From: Ureibacillus composti
GTDB lineage: Bacteria > Bacillota > Bacilli > Bacillales_A > Planococcaceae
Length of the DNA stretch: 64,000 nt
NCBI GenBank assembly: GCA_030348875.1
Contig: JAUCEP010000002.1
Location: 1,877,001-1,941,000 of the forward strand
Direction of reading: 5' to 3'
Shown here: positions 19,143-27,466 of the stretch, piece after piece
Layout: each line of letters starts with the position of its first letter
Numbering within the stretch: position 1 is the stretch's first letter
Program-made: the position numbers and the translations under genes
The notes under the pieces: generated by a model
Databases searched by the model: none
The model's input: the letters and a program-made list of their open reading frames with translations, nothing else
What the model was told of the DNA's origin: nothing

Positions 19143-19178
19143 AAAGAGAGTTGGGAAACTGACTCTCTTTCTTTTATT
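19143..19178 (+). terminator. Rho-independent terminator of qcrABC
   Basis: AAAGAGAGT and ACTCTCTTT pair (one base offset at the loop), followed by CTTTTATTTTT. Confidence 0.75.
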
Positions 19179-19440
19179 TTTAGTACTTTATTTCAAATAG
19201 AATTAGTCCCAAGTTGAGTCGTCTTTTTTATCGGGAGAAATAATTAATTAGCTTTTACTAGAAGATTAATTTACTGAAATTGTGGTATTCTTTAGTAGTA
19301 CATATGCTAAAATTTTTGTACATATTCAAATATTATGTAATTTTTGTGAAACTCAACTTCATCATCTTGCCACTTCTATAAGTGGTGGAAGATTGAAGTG
19401 AAGCATACGGCGTATGACAGATTTTTAAAAGGAAATTTAA

Positions 19441-19648
19441 TAATTAACTTAGACTAAGAGTGTCACTTATCGCTGAAAAACGCAACGTCCTGTTGTTGTA
19501 CCAGTGAGATGACAAACATCGTGTTAGCCTCTGTGGCAACGTTTAAGTGATCAATATCCTATTGACCTATGCTCGATGAAATCCGGCAGCAAATGTTTTT
19601 CTGTTTCGAAAGCTTGCAGTCATAAATAAGAAAGGCGCATTTGATTAA
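19441..19648 (+). repeat. Degenerate interspersed repeat, family B, copy 1
   Basis: This stretch has no ORF. It ends with AAAGGCGCATTTGATTAA, matching AAAAGCGTATTTGATTAA at 26241-26258 and AAGATGTATTTGATTA near 48761-48775. Internally it contains AACATCGTGTTAGCCT (near 19515-19530), also found with one change at 23570-23585. Like family A, it lies immediately upstream of a gene. The rest of the 19171-19668 gap is AT-rich with nothing else seen. Confidence 0.45.
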
Positions 19649-19668
19649 TATAGAGGAGTTGTGAATCA

Positions 19669-20259
19669 GTGTTACTACAAATTCAGTATTTACTTCGATC
19701 TAAGTCATTTTTAACTTTATTATTGATTATAAATTTTTTAGGTACTATTTACGGTTATTACTGGTATGGTTGGCAGCTTGCAGTGACTGAGCCCCAATTT
19801 TTAATATTTGTACCCGATAGTCCCACTGCAAGTTTATTCTTTACTATTGCCATTCTTGGTTGGTTATTTGGTAAAAACTTTAAATTAATAGAAGCATTAG
19901 CACTAATCACTTTAATTAAGTATGGGATATGGGCAGTTGTCATGAATTTATGGACAATAGTTGAAAGTGGACCAATTGGACCGTTAGGATGGATGCTTGT
20001 TGTTTCGCATTTTTTAATGGCTGTACAAGCAGTTCTTTATATTTTTAATTATCGCTTTACTTATGTTCATGTGACCATTGCTGCCATCTGGACACTGCAT
20101 AATGATGTTATTGATTACGTTTATGGTCAGATGCCAACATATCGAAGCTTAGAACAATATGCTAGTCATATTGGTTATTTCACTTTTTGGTTGTCTATTT
20201 GCTGTATTGCCATCGCATTCATCGTTCAAAACAAGGGAGAACATTTGCAGAATAAATAA
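19669..20259 (+). CDS. ypjA: DUF1405 membrane protein YpjA
   Basis: This 196-residue integral membrane protein has about six hydrophobic helices with short loops. It begins MLLQIQYLLRSKSFLTLLL at a GTG preceded by AGAGGAG. Charged residues are concentrated between helices. The family is found after qcrC in B. subtilis and many Bacilli, so a link to the reductase or to membrane energetics is possible but unproven. The last residues (QNKGEHLQNK) are cytoplasmic-looking. Confidence 0.85.
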   Translation: MLLQIQYLLRSKSFLTLLLIINFLGTIYGYYWYGWQLAVTEPQFLIFVPDSPTASLFFTIAILGWLFGKNFKLIEALALITLIKYGIWAVVMNLWTIVESGPIGPLGWMLVVSHFLMAVQAVLYIFNYRFTYVHVTIAAIWTLHNDVIDYVYGQMPTYRSLEQYASHIGYFTFWLSICCIAIAFIVQNKGEHLQNK

Positions 20260-20319
20260 TTTACTATTAAAATAATAAATAGAGTAGAGTATAAAGAGAA
20301 AGGGAGAGATACAACAGGA

Positions 20320-20997
20320 ATGTTTATCATTTACTTTTTAGTAATATTATTATTACCGATTTACGCACAAATTAAAGTAAAAAGCACTTACAAGAAATTT
20401 TCTCAAGTTGGTGCATCTAAAGGAATGACAGGTGCTCAAGTAGCTAGAATGATTTTAGATCAACATGGTCTTTACGATGTACGTGTTGTGCCAACGCAAG
20501 GAGTATTATCTGATCACTATAATCCAGCAACTAAAACAGTAGCTTTATCGGAGGATAACTACTATAACTCTTCTATTGCAGGAACAGCAGTTGCTGCACA
20601 TGAAGTAGGACATGCTATTCAACATAAAGAAGCATATTCATTTTTAACATTACGAGCTAAATTAGTTCCAGTTGCCAATATTTCATCTAACTTATCATGG
20701 ATTTTCGTATTAATTGGTATTTTTGCTTCTATGTCAAACATGCTTTTATTAGGGATTGTATTATTAGGTGCAGGTGTCTTGTTCCAAATCGTTACATTAC
20801 CTGTAGAGTTTGATGCTTCTAAACGAGCGATGAATGAAGTTGTATCGTTAGGTATAATTTCAAATAATGAAGAGCGTAGTGCAAAAAAAGTTTTAAGTGC
20901 AGCCGCAATGACTTATGTTGCAGCAGCTGCAGTAGCAGTTCTTGAATTACTTCGTTTAGTATTAATTTATACTGGTATGGCAAGATCTGAAGATTAA
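20320..20997 (+). CDS. yugP: Membrane zinc metallopeptidase, YugP family
   Basis: This 225-residue protein begins with one hydrophobic helix, then a metalloprotease domain with AAHEVGHAIQH (HExxH, about residues 93-103), and ends with two or three hydrophobic helices (about 130-155 and 190-215). The family is annotated as Zn-dependent membrane peptidase; its substrate is unknown to me. E near the FDASKRAMNE region is the likely third ligand. In B. subtilis yugP lies elsewhere, so its place after ypjA is a rearrangement relative to that genome. GAAAGGGAGAG precedes the start. Confidence 0.9.
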   Translation: MFIIYFLVILLLPIYAQIKVKSTYKKFSQVGASKGMTGAQVARMILDQHGLYDVRVVPTQGVLSDHYNPATKTVALSEDNYYNSSIAGTAVAAHEVGHAIQHKEAYSFLTLRAKLVPVANISSNLSWIFVLIGIFASMSNMLLLGIVLLGAGVLFQIVTLPVEFDASKRAMNEVVSLGIISNNEERSAKKVLSAAAMTYVAAAAVAVLELLRLVLIYTGMARSED

Positions 20998-21016
20998 TAA
21001 AAAGAATAATTTACCG

Positions 21017-21042
21017 CCGATCCTTTAGGGTCGGTTTTTTTT
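21017..21042 (+). terminator. Rho-independent terminator of yugP
   Basis: CCGATCC-TTTA-GGGTCGG is a 7-bp stem (one G-U) followed by eight T's. Confidence 0.82.
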
Positions 21043-21196
21043 ATGTAAAAGTTTTGACACAAGACACACGTGATTCCATCTGGGTTTTTAGAAAAAAATT
21101 CATCAATTCTTCAAAACTTTTACGAATAATATATTTTTTAAAATTAATATTTTTAAAAAAAGTTTAATATGATGTAACTAAAAAGTAATAAATGTT

Positions 21197-21211
21197 ATGA
21201 AAGCGTATAAC
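21197..21211 (+). promoter_or_regulatory. Candidate cre (CcpA) operator
   Basis: ATGAAAGCGTATAAC fits the cre consensus WTGAAARCGYTTWNN at all defined positions except one. It lies 44 bases before the start of the PQQ dehydrogenase, where a bound repressor could block transcription. Confidence 0.4.
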
Positions 21212-21254
21212 AAACAACGCTTTACATAAAAGGAATAAAAAAAGGGGGGGAAAT

Positions 21255-23456
21255 ATGAAACTAGACCCATCTAAGGTAATCATCTTTGGGGCATTAATGG
21301 TCTTAATTATTGTATTTTTTGCTTTTTATGCAGGTGGATTGGTGAAGGATAGTCTTAAGGATGGAAGTGAAACTGGAAAAACAGAACGATTTGCGGTTGA
21401 ATCTACTGAAAAACCTGTTGCAGAAGGGAAGAGTCCTAGTCAACCGGATATCCAAGTAAACTTAGCTAACAAAGAATGGGTGACACATGGTGGAGATTAT
21501 TACAATCGACGTTTCTCAGAATTGGATCAAGTTAATCTTGAAACAATAAAGGATTTAAAACCTGAATGGGTAACGAGTTTAGGTTCGAGTCTTGATATGA
21601 AGTTTTCAGGTGAAGCTACTCCTATTGTTGTTGATGGGGTCATGTATGTTGCAAGTGGTGAGAATGATGTATTAGCCTTAGATCTTAAAACTGGGGAGAA
21701 GATTTGGGAGTATAGACCTGATATTGAGGAAAAGTTAGATACCGTTTGTTGTGGTTGGACGACTCGAGGTGTCGCAGTAGCAGATGGTAAAGTTTTTGTA
21801 GGTCTGTTAGATGCTAGATTAGTAGCGTTAGATCAAGAAACAGGTAAAGTTCTTTGGGAAACAGAAGTAGCAGATTGGGAAGAAGGTTACACAATTACAA
21901 GTGCACCATTATATTACAATGGAAAAGTTTATACTGGAGTTTCTGGTGGTGAATATGGAATAAGAGGTCGCTTAATGGCCTACGATGCGGACACAGGTTA
22001 TGAAGTTTGGCGTTTCTATACCATTCCAACACCTTATGACAAACATGGTAATACGTGGCCAGACGATGAAAATAAAAACTGGTTAAATGGAGGAGCACCG
22101 GTTTGGAATACGCCAGCTGTAGATCCTGAACTTGGCATGATTTATTTCGTAACAGGTAACACATCTCCAGATCTTGACGGAAGTAAACGTGAAGGTGATA
22201 ACCTATATGCAAACTCAATTGTCGCCCTGAACGCTGAAACTGGGGACTATAAATGGCATTTCCAACAAGTTCATCATGATATTTGGGATTTGGACCCTAC
22301 AAATCCAGTTATTTTATTTGACGTTGAAATTGATGGAGAAATGAGAAAAGCGCTTGGTGAGGCTGGAAAAACAGGTTGGGTTTACTTCTTAGATCGTACC
22401 GATGGAACACCATTGATCGGTATTGAAGAAAAGCCTGTTCCTCAGCTGGAAGAACAAAAAACTTCCCCAACACAGCCGTTCCCAATTGGCGATTCCTTTG
22501 TGCCACAAGCTGTTACCCCAGAGGATGTGGAACGTGATTTAAGTGATGACTTTGAAGGGAAAATTGGCTCCATATTCACACCATTCTGGGATGAACCAAT
22601 TACTTTAAAACCTTCAGCGTTTGGAGGAGCAAACTGGCCACCTTCAGCATATTCACCTGAAACTGAATACTTCTATGTTTTAGGTACAGATGGATATGTT
22701 GCTCTAACAAGACAAGATGAAGATGTTTATGAGGAAGGGAAACAGTGGATTGGCAGTATTTTTGTTCCTGTTACTGACGCACCTCAACGCGGTACAATTA
22801 CTGCGATGGATGTAAAAACGAACAAAATTGCATGGCAAGTTAAATGGGATCAAAATGCTTATTCTGGAGTACTAGCAACTGCAGGAGATTTGATTTTTGT
22901 TGGACATAACGATGGACGCTTAATTGCATTTAATGCTAAAGACGGTACTGAAGTATGGAGCTATAAAATGGATGCAGGGGCTAATGCACCAGCTGTCACT
23001 TATGAAGTTAATGGAGAACAGTACATTTCAATCCTTGCAATGGGTAATTCTTTAGCTGGTTCAAAACATGGAGATAAAGTATATACATTCAAAATAAATG
23101 GAACTTGGGATGGAACACCTACTGATGCATCTGAAAAGGTAACAGTAAATGCACCTTCCACATCGAATACAGAAACTGAAGATAACTCAGGTGAAACAGT
23201 AAGTGCAGACCCATATGCAGAAGGTAGTTCAATCTATACGGCAAATTGTTTATCGTGTCATGGGGATATGGGGGCAAATGGTCATAATGGACCGAATTTA
23301 CAACAAAGTAAGTTCGCTGAAAACTACGAAAATGTTGTTGAACGAGTAAATAATGGTGGTACGACTATGCCAGCATTTGGAGATATTTTATCTGAAGAAG
23401 AAATTGAAGCTGTTGCAAAATATGTAAACGAGGTATTAACAAAAGCTGATGAGTAA
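21255..23456 (+). CDS. PQQ-dependent dehydrogenase with C-terminal cytochrome c
   Basis: This 733-residue quinohemoprotein is anchored by an N-terminal hydrophobic helix (about residues 7-30) and so acts outside the membrane. A beta-propeller domain with repeated W-docking motifs (DLKTGEKIWEY, DQETGKVLWET, DADTGYEVWRF) spans about 70-625. C165-C166 (VCCGW) match the vicinal disulfide of alcohol-type quinoproteins, N in VTGNTSPDL is a metal ligand, D345 in HHDIWDLD is the expected catalytic base, and K in GKTGWVYFLDRTDG contacts PQQ. A linker rich in T/S/E leads to a cytochrome c domain with C665-C668-H669 (CLSCHG) and a MPAFG methionine. It likely oxidises an alcohol or aldehyde and passes electrons to the respiratory chain. 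No PQQ synthesis genes are in the window. The exact substrate is unknown. Confidence 0.92.
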   Translation: MKLDPSKVIIFGALMVLIIVFFAFYAGGLVKDSLKDGSETGKTERFAVESTEKPVAEGKSPSQPDIQVNLANKEWVTHGGDYYNRRFSELDQVNLETIKDLKPEWVTSLGSSLDMKFSGEATPIVVDGVMYVASGENDVLALDLKTGEKIWEYRPDIEEKLDTVCCGWTTRGVAVADGKVFVGLLDARLVALDQETGKVLWETEVADWEEGYTITSAPLYYNGKVYTGVSGGEYGIRGRLMAYDADTGYEVWRFYTIPTPYDKHGNTWPDDENKNWLNGGAPVWNTPAVDPELGMIYFVTGNTSPDLDGSKREGDNLYANSIVALNAETGDYKWHFQQVHHDIWDLDPTNPVILFDVEIDGEMRKALGEAGKTGWVYFLDRTDGTPLIGIEEKPVPQLEEQKTSPTQPFPIGDSFVPQAVTPEDVERDLSDDFEGKIGSIFTPFWDEPITLKPSAFGGANWPPSAYSPETEYFYVLGTDGYVALTRQDEDVYEEGKQWIGSIFVPVTDAPQRGTITAMDVKTNKIAWQVKWDQNAYSGVLATAGDLIFVGHNDGRLIAFNAKDGTEVWSYKMDAGANAPAVTYEVNGEQYISILAMGNSLAGSKHGDKVYTFKINGTWDGTPTDASEKVTVNAPSTSNTETEDNSGETVSADPYAEGSSIYTANCLSCHGDMGANGHNGPNLQQSKFAENYENVVERVNNGGTTMPAFGDILSEEEIEAVAKYVNEVLTKADE

Positions 23457-23566
23457 GAAGAGGGAATCAGTTCAACCCAGGAATGAACAAAGCTTATAAA
23501 CGGCACTTCTTGTGGCAACCACTTTGCATCTGTTGCTTTCTCTTTCGATGAAGGAAAAGAGCTGTG

Positions 23567-23585
23567 AACAACTTCGTGTTAGCCT
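23567..23585 (+). repeat. Fragment of interspersed repeat family B
   Basis: AACTTCGTGTTAGCCT matches AACATCGTGTTAGCCT in the copy at 19441 with a single change. The flanking 23460-23640 is non-coding and looks like a degraded copy. Confidence 0.35.
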
Positions 23586-23638
23586 GAGCTGATGACCTTT
23601 CTTATGCGAATTCCTGAAAACTAATTTTCTTTTCAGCT

Positions 23639-23676
23639 AAAAAAGTGGCTTGGCAAGTACGCCAGGCCACTTTTAC
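23639..23676. terminator. Bidirectional terminator
   Basis: AAAAGTGGCTTGGC and GCCAGGCCACTTTT pair with one or two mismatches. A's on the left and T's on the right serve both the PQQ dehydrogenase (plus) and the YitT-family gene (minus). Confidence 0.8.
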
Positions 23677-23693
23677 CTTAATTAATTCTAGGG

Positions 23694-24542
23694 TTAATCA
23701 TCTATTCTGAACCCTTCGCCAGTTACATCATTTACATCAATAATAGAAACAAAAGCTTTGGGATCTATTTGGCGAATAATGGACTTTAATTTAACAACTT
23801 CATTTCGTCCGACAATACAGTATAATACGTCCTTAGACTGCTTTGTATAATGTCCATATCCATGGAAAACTGTAATACCTCGTTCCATTTTTTCTGATAT
23901 ATAGTCCGCAATTTCTTGTGGATTATTAGAAATAATTAATGCTGCTTTCGCAGAGTAGGCACCTTCTTGTACCATGTCAATTACACGTGCACCAACATAA
24001 ACAGCAACTAAAGTATACATCATGGAATGATTATCTAAGAAAGTAATCCAAGATAATGTAATAACTATTGCATCAAACATAAACATTGTTTTGCCCATGC
24101 TCCATCCAAAATACTTTTTAGCAAGTCGGGCAATAATGTCAACACCACCTGTAGTACCACCACACCGGAAAATAATACCAAGACCGATGCCGACAAAAAC
24201 ACCAGCAAATAACGAAGCTAATAATAAATCATCTTGTAAACCTAATTCAAATTCATAATTTTGAAATACTCTTAAAAAGATTGAAACACTTACCGTTCCG
24301 AGAATTGTATATAGAAATTCTTTTCGGCCAAATTGCCGCCATCCAATGATAAACATGGGGATATTCAATATAAGATTCATTAAGGCTGGATCTAAATTAA
24401 GAGTGAAATATAAAATTAAGGTAATTCCACTAAATCCACCTTCTCCTAGTTCATTTTGCATATTAAAATGAACGAAGCCAAAGCTATATATAGCTGAACC
24501 GATTATTATACCAATGATGTCTCGGATTTTAATTCCTTTCAT
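23694..24542 (-). CDS. ypjC: YitT family membrane protein (YpjC)
   Basis: This 282-residue protein of the YitT/DUF161-DUF2179 family has about five or six hydrophobic helices in the first 170 residues (for example IIGIIIGSAIYSFGFVHFN, GVFVGIGLGIIFRCGGTTGG) and a cytoplasmic C-terminal DUF2179 domain (about 200-282, with MERGITVFHGYGHYTKQ and EVVKLKSIIRQIDP). Transport function has been suggested for the family but is not established. The ATG at 24542 has GGAGG 5 bases upstream on its strand; an ATG ten codons earlier has no ribosome-binding site. It is divergent from dapB. Confidence 0.9.
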   Translation of the reverse strand: MKGIKIRDIIGIIIGSAIYSFGFVHFNMQNELGEGGFSGITLILYFTLNLDPALMNLILNIPMFIIGWRQFGRKEFLYTILGTVSVSIFLRVFQNYEFELGLQDDLLLASLFAGVFVGIGLGIIFRCGGTTGGVDIIARLAKKYFGWSMGKTMFMFDAIVITLSWITFLDNHSMMYTLVAVYVGARVIDMVQEGAYSAKAALIISNNPQEIADYISEKMERGITVFHGYGHYTKQSKDVLYCIVGRNEVVKLKSIIRQIDPKAFVSIIDVNDVTGEGFRIDD

Positions 24543-24604
24543 AGTTGCCTCCAATTTCCCATTAATTAACATAATTAGATTTTTTCTAATACTTGAGCAT
24601 TCTT

Positions 24605-24633
24605 ATTATGTTTCACTTTTCAACTTTTGACAA
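24605..24633 (-). promoter_or_regulatory. Candidate promoter of the YitT-family gene
   Basis: On the minus strand, TTGTCA (24633-24628) and CATAAT (24610-24605) are 17 bases apart. The -35 overlaps TTGACA on the plus strand. Confidence 0.45.
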
Positions 24634-24678
24634 CTACATCACAAATTTTATACGATTATTAATGAAGCATGTTATAAT
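24627..24678 (+). promoter_or_regulatory. Candidate promoter region of dapB
   Basis: TTGACA (24627-24632) is followed after 16 bases by TATACG (24649-24654); a perfect TATAAT also lies at 24673-24678 but with a poor -35. Either may drive dapB. Confidence 0.35.
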
Positions 24679-24788
24679 GTCGAATGGAGTAACATGACAA
24701 CAATTACAGAAAAATGTAGAACAAACACATTAAATGTACTCAATAAATAATAAGCGACAAAGCTGTACGAACGAAAGGAAGGACCACG

Positions 24789-25586
24789 ATGACAATAAGA
24801 GTAGCAATTGCTGGAGCAAGGGGAAAAATGGGCAGAGAAGCGGTAAATACCGTTTTAAAACGCGATGGTATGGAGTTAGTAGCTGCCCTTGACTATAAAT
24901 ATGTTGGTGAAAGTTTAGCAGAGCTTGAAATATTTTCGCCTAATTTAAATGTCCCTATTTATACAGAACTAACAAATTTGATTCAAGAAACAACACCTGA
25001 TGTATTAATAGACTTAACAAACCCTCAATCAGTTTATGAACATACAAAGGTAGCACTTTTACATAACGTTCGTCCTGTTGTTGGTACTACTGGTTTCACA
25101 GAAGAACAATTAGCAGAACTAACACATCTAGCCGAGGAACAACAAGTAGGTTGTATTATTGCTCCTAACTTTGCTATTGGTGCAATTTTAATGATGAAAT
25201 TCGCACAAGAAGCAGCAAAATATTTACCTAATGTTGAGATTATTGAAATGCATCATGATCGCAAATTAGATGCTCCATCAGGCACTGGAGTAAAGACAGC
25301 ACAGATGATCAGAGATGTTCGAGAAGGTAGAAAACAAGGACATCCAAGTGAGCACGAAACAATTGATGGGGCACGTGGCGCAGACTTTGATGGAATGCGC
25401 ATTCATTCTGTTCGATTACCAGGATTAGTAGCACATCAACAAGTGTTATTTGGTGGAGAAGGCCAATTACTAACAATTCGACATGATTCCTTTAACCGTG
25501 AATCGTTCATGGATGGGGTTATGTATTGTGTTGAAACAGTAATGTCTCTAGATAGACTAGTATATGGATTAGAAAATATCTTATAG
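24789..25586 (+). CDS. dapB: 4-hydroxy-tetrahydrodipicolinate reductase
   Basis: DapB reduces the dapA product to tetrahydrodipicolinate in lysine and diaminopimelate synthesis (peptidoglycan precursor and, in spore formers, the branch to dipicolinate). It has 265 residues. The NAD(P) motif is GARGKMGREA, and GTTGF, APNFAIGA and the catalytic HHDRKLDAPSGT are intact. GAAAGGAAGGACC precedes the ATG. mgsA follows after 18 bases, as in B. subtilis. Confidence 0.96.
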   Translation: MTIRVAIAGARGKMGREAVNTVLKRDGMELVAALDYKYVGESLAELEIFSPNLNVPIYTELTNLIQETTPDVLIDLTNPQSVYEHTKVALLHNVRPVVGTTGFTEEQLAELTHLAEEQQVGCIIAPNFAIGAILMMKFAQEAAKYLPNVEIIEMHHDRKLDAPSGTGVKTAQMIRDVREGRKQGHPSEHETIDGARGADFDGMRIHSVRLPGLVAHQQVLFGGEGQLLTIRHDSFNRESFMDGVMYCVETVMSLDRLVYGLENIL

Positions 25587-25604
25587 TGAAATGGACTGAT
25601 TGCT

Positions 25605-26009
25605 TTGAAAATCGCATTAATTGCACACGATCATAAAAAAGATAGTCTTGTGGAATTTGCCATAGCATATAAAGAAATATTAAGCGAACACGAATTATTT
25701 GCTACAGGAACAACAGGTCTGCGGATGCAGGATGAAGTAGGATTAAGCATTACAAGATTTCGCTCAGGCCCACTAGGTGGAGACCAACAGATTGGCGCAA
25801 TGATTGCTAATAACGATATGGATATGGTTATTTTCTTCCGTGATCCACTAACTGCCCAACCACATGAACCAGATGTAACGGCACTTGTGCGATTATGTGA
25901 TGTATATCATATCCCGTTAGCAACAAATATGGGGACAGCCGAGATTTTACTAAAAGGGTTGCAAGAAGGGTTTGTTGATTGGAGATTAATTCAAGAGAGA
26001 AGACAATAG
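25605..26009 (+). CDS. mgsA: Methylglyoxal synthase
   Basis: MgsA converts dihydroxyacetone phosphate to methylglyoxal, a bypass of lower glycolysis. It has 134 residues and begins [12 protein letters not shown] at a TTG. The phosphate-binding ATGTTG and the catalytic-aspartate region ([28 protein letters not shown]) are conserved. In B. subtilis bshB1 comes next in the operon; here a non-coding, repeat-like stretch of 320 bases follows. Confidence 0.95.
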   Translation: MKIALIAHDHKKDSLVEFAIAYKEILSEHELFATGTTGLRMQDEVGLSITRFRSGPLGGDQQIGAMIANNDMDMVIFFRDPLTAQPHEPDVTALVRLCDVYHIPLATNMGTAEILLKGLQEGFVDWRLIQERRQ

Positions 26010-26029
26010 GGTTAGCGAAAAAATCACTT

Positions 26030-26258
26030 GAATACCTTGTAGTTACTCGTCGCAGAAAAAAGCCTGTGCGATGTTATTCGTACAAAAATTTACTCCTGCG
26101 CGGCAACTTAGTATGTCGAAAGTCGAACAGCTTAATAGCGTTTGGACATTATTCTGGGGTATATCGAACATTCAACTGGATAGTGAGAACTTCTGACGGG
26201 TGCTTCATAGTTTTCATTTCAACAAGAATAAGCATCATGAAAAAGCGTATTTGATTAA
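26030..26258 (+). repeat. Degenerate interspersed repeat, family B, copy 2
   Basis: The stretch between mgsA and bshA ends AAAAGCGTATTTGATTAA, almost identical to the end of the copy at 19441 and preceded by AGAATAAG in both. The 91-residue open frame that crosses it has no ribosome-binding site and no protein-like composition. It occupies the place where bshB1 lies in B. subtilis. Confidence 0.45.
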
Positions 26259-26329
26259 CATTTTCGTTCTATTGATTTCAATAAATGATTTGGGAATTAA
26301 ATATTCTTGATTAGAGAGGATGACGTCGG

Positions 26330-27466
26330 ATGAGAAAATTAAAAATTGGAATTACATGCTATCCAACTGTTGGAGGCTCTGGTGTTCTTGCAACGGAACT
26401 TGGAAAAATGCTTGCTGAACGTGGCCATGAAATCCATTTCATCACATCGAGCGTGCCATTTCGACTGAATAAAGTTTATCCGAACGTATTTTTCCACGAA
26501 GTAGAAGTGAGTAATTATTCAGTATTTCAATATGCACCATATGACATTGCTTTAGCAAGTAAAATGGCAGATGTTGTTAAAAATGAAAAATTAGATGTTC
26601 TTCACGTTCATTACGCAATTCCACATGCTGTGTGTGCAGTACTAGCACGCGAAATGAGTGGGGAAAAGTTTGGAATTGTGACAACACTACATGGAACGGA
26701 TATAACAGTTTTAGGTCAAGATTCAACACTTGCGCAGGCGATTAAATACGGTATTGAGAAATCTGATATTGTAACAGCTGTTTCAGATGCGTTAAAAGAA
26801 CAAACCTATGAATTAATCGAAACAGAAAAAGAAATTGAAACGATTCATAATTTTGTCGATGAATCTGTTTTCCATCCCGTAGATGCAGGAAATTTGAAAG
26901 CGCAATTTGGAATTAGCGAAGACGATCGTGTTATCATTCATGTCTCCAACTTCCGGAAAATTAAAAATCTACCTGATGTTGTGGATACATTTATGAAAAT
27001 ACGAAAAAAGTTACCTGCAAAATTATTATTAGTTGGGGATGGACCTGAAAGACATCGTGTAAAAGAGCTTGTGAAGACGAGTCCATATAAAGATGATATT
27101 TTATTCTTAGGTAAGCAAGAAAACGTAGCAGAACTTTTTGCTATCAGTGATCTAAAGCTATTATTATCACAAAATGAATCCTTTGGGTTAGTTTTACTTG
27201 AGGCAATGGCATGTGGTGTACCGGGAATTGGAACAGCAATTGGAGGTATTCCTGAAGTGATTGACCACGGAATAAACGGTTTTGTTGTAGAACTTGGAGA
27301 TACAGAACAAGCAGCAAATTATGCAGTTGAATTATTATCTGATGAAGAAAAATTAATTGAGTTCCGACAAGCGGCCATCGCTGCTGTACAGACAAAATTT
27401 AATGCAACTCCAATTATTGACCAATATGTACAATTATATGAAAGACTGGCGGCATTACGCGTATGA
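26330..27466 (+). CDS. bshA: N-acetyl-alpha-glucosaminyl L-malate synthase
   Basis: BshA is the GT4 glycosyltransferase that joins UDP-GlcNAc and L-malate in the first step of bacillithiol synthesis. It has 378 residues. The N-terminal ITCYPTVGGSGVLATELGKMLAERGHEIHF, VLHVHYAIPHA and the C-terminal nucleotide-binding QNESFGLVLLEAMACGVPGIGT are typical. AGAGAGGATG precedes the ATG. It overlaps cca by 4 bases. The deacetylase gene bshB1, normally just upstream, is not in this window. Confidence 0.95.
   Translation: MRKLKIGITCYPTVGGSGVLATELGKMLAERGHEIHFITSSVPFRLNKVYPNVFFHEVEVSNYSVFQYAPYDIALASKMADVVKNEKLDVLHVHYAIPHAVCAVLAREMSGEKFGIVTTLHGTDITVLGQDSTLAQAIKYGIEKSDIVTAVSDALKEQTYELIETEKEIETIHNFVDESVFHPVDAGNLKAQFGISEDDRVIIHVSNFRKIKNLPDVVDTFMKIRKKLPAKLLLVGDGPERHRVKELVKTSPYKDDILFLGKQENVAELFAISDLKLLLSQNESFGLVLLEAMACGVPGIGTAIGGIPEVIDHGINGFVVELGDTEQAANYAVELLSDEEKLIEFRQAAIAAVQTKFNATPIIDQYVQLYERLAALRV

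Noticed and set aside
22272-22295. Claim that the quinoprotein is lanthanide-dependent
   Set aside because: An Asp two residues after the catalytic Asp also occurs, as far as I recall, in calcium or magnesium-dependent membrane glucose dehydrogenases (WDMD), so the motif alone does not decide.
25979-26254. 91-residue open frame overlapping the mgsA end
   Set aside because: No ribosome-binding site, odd composition rich in R/K/S, and it lies in repeat-like DNA.
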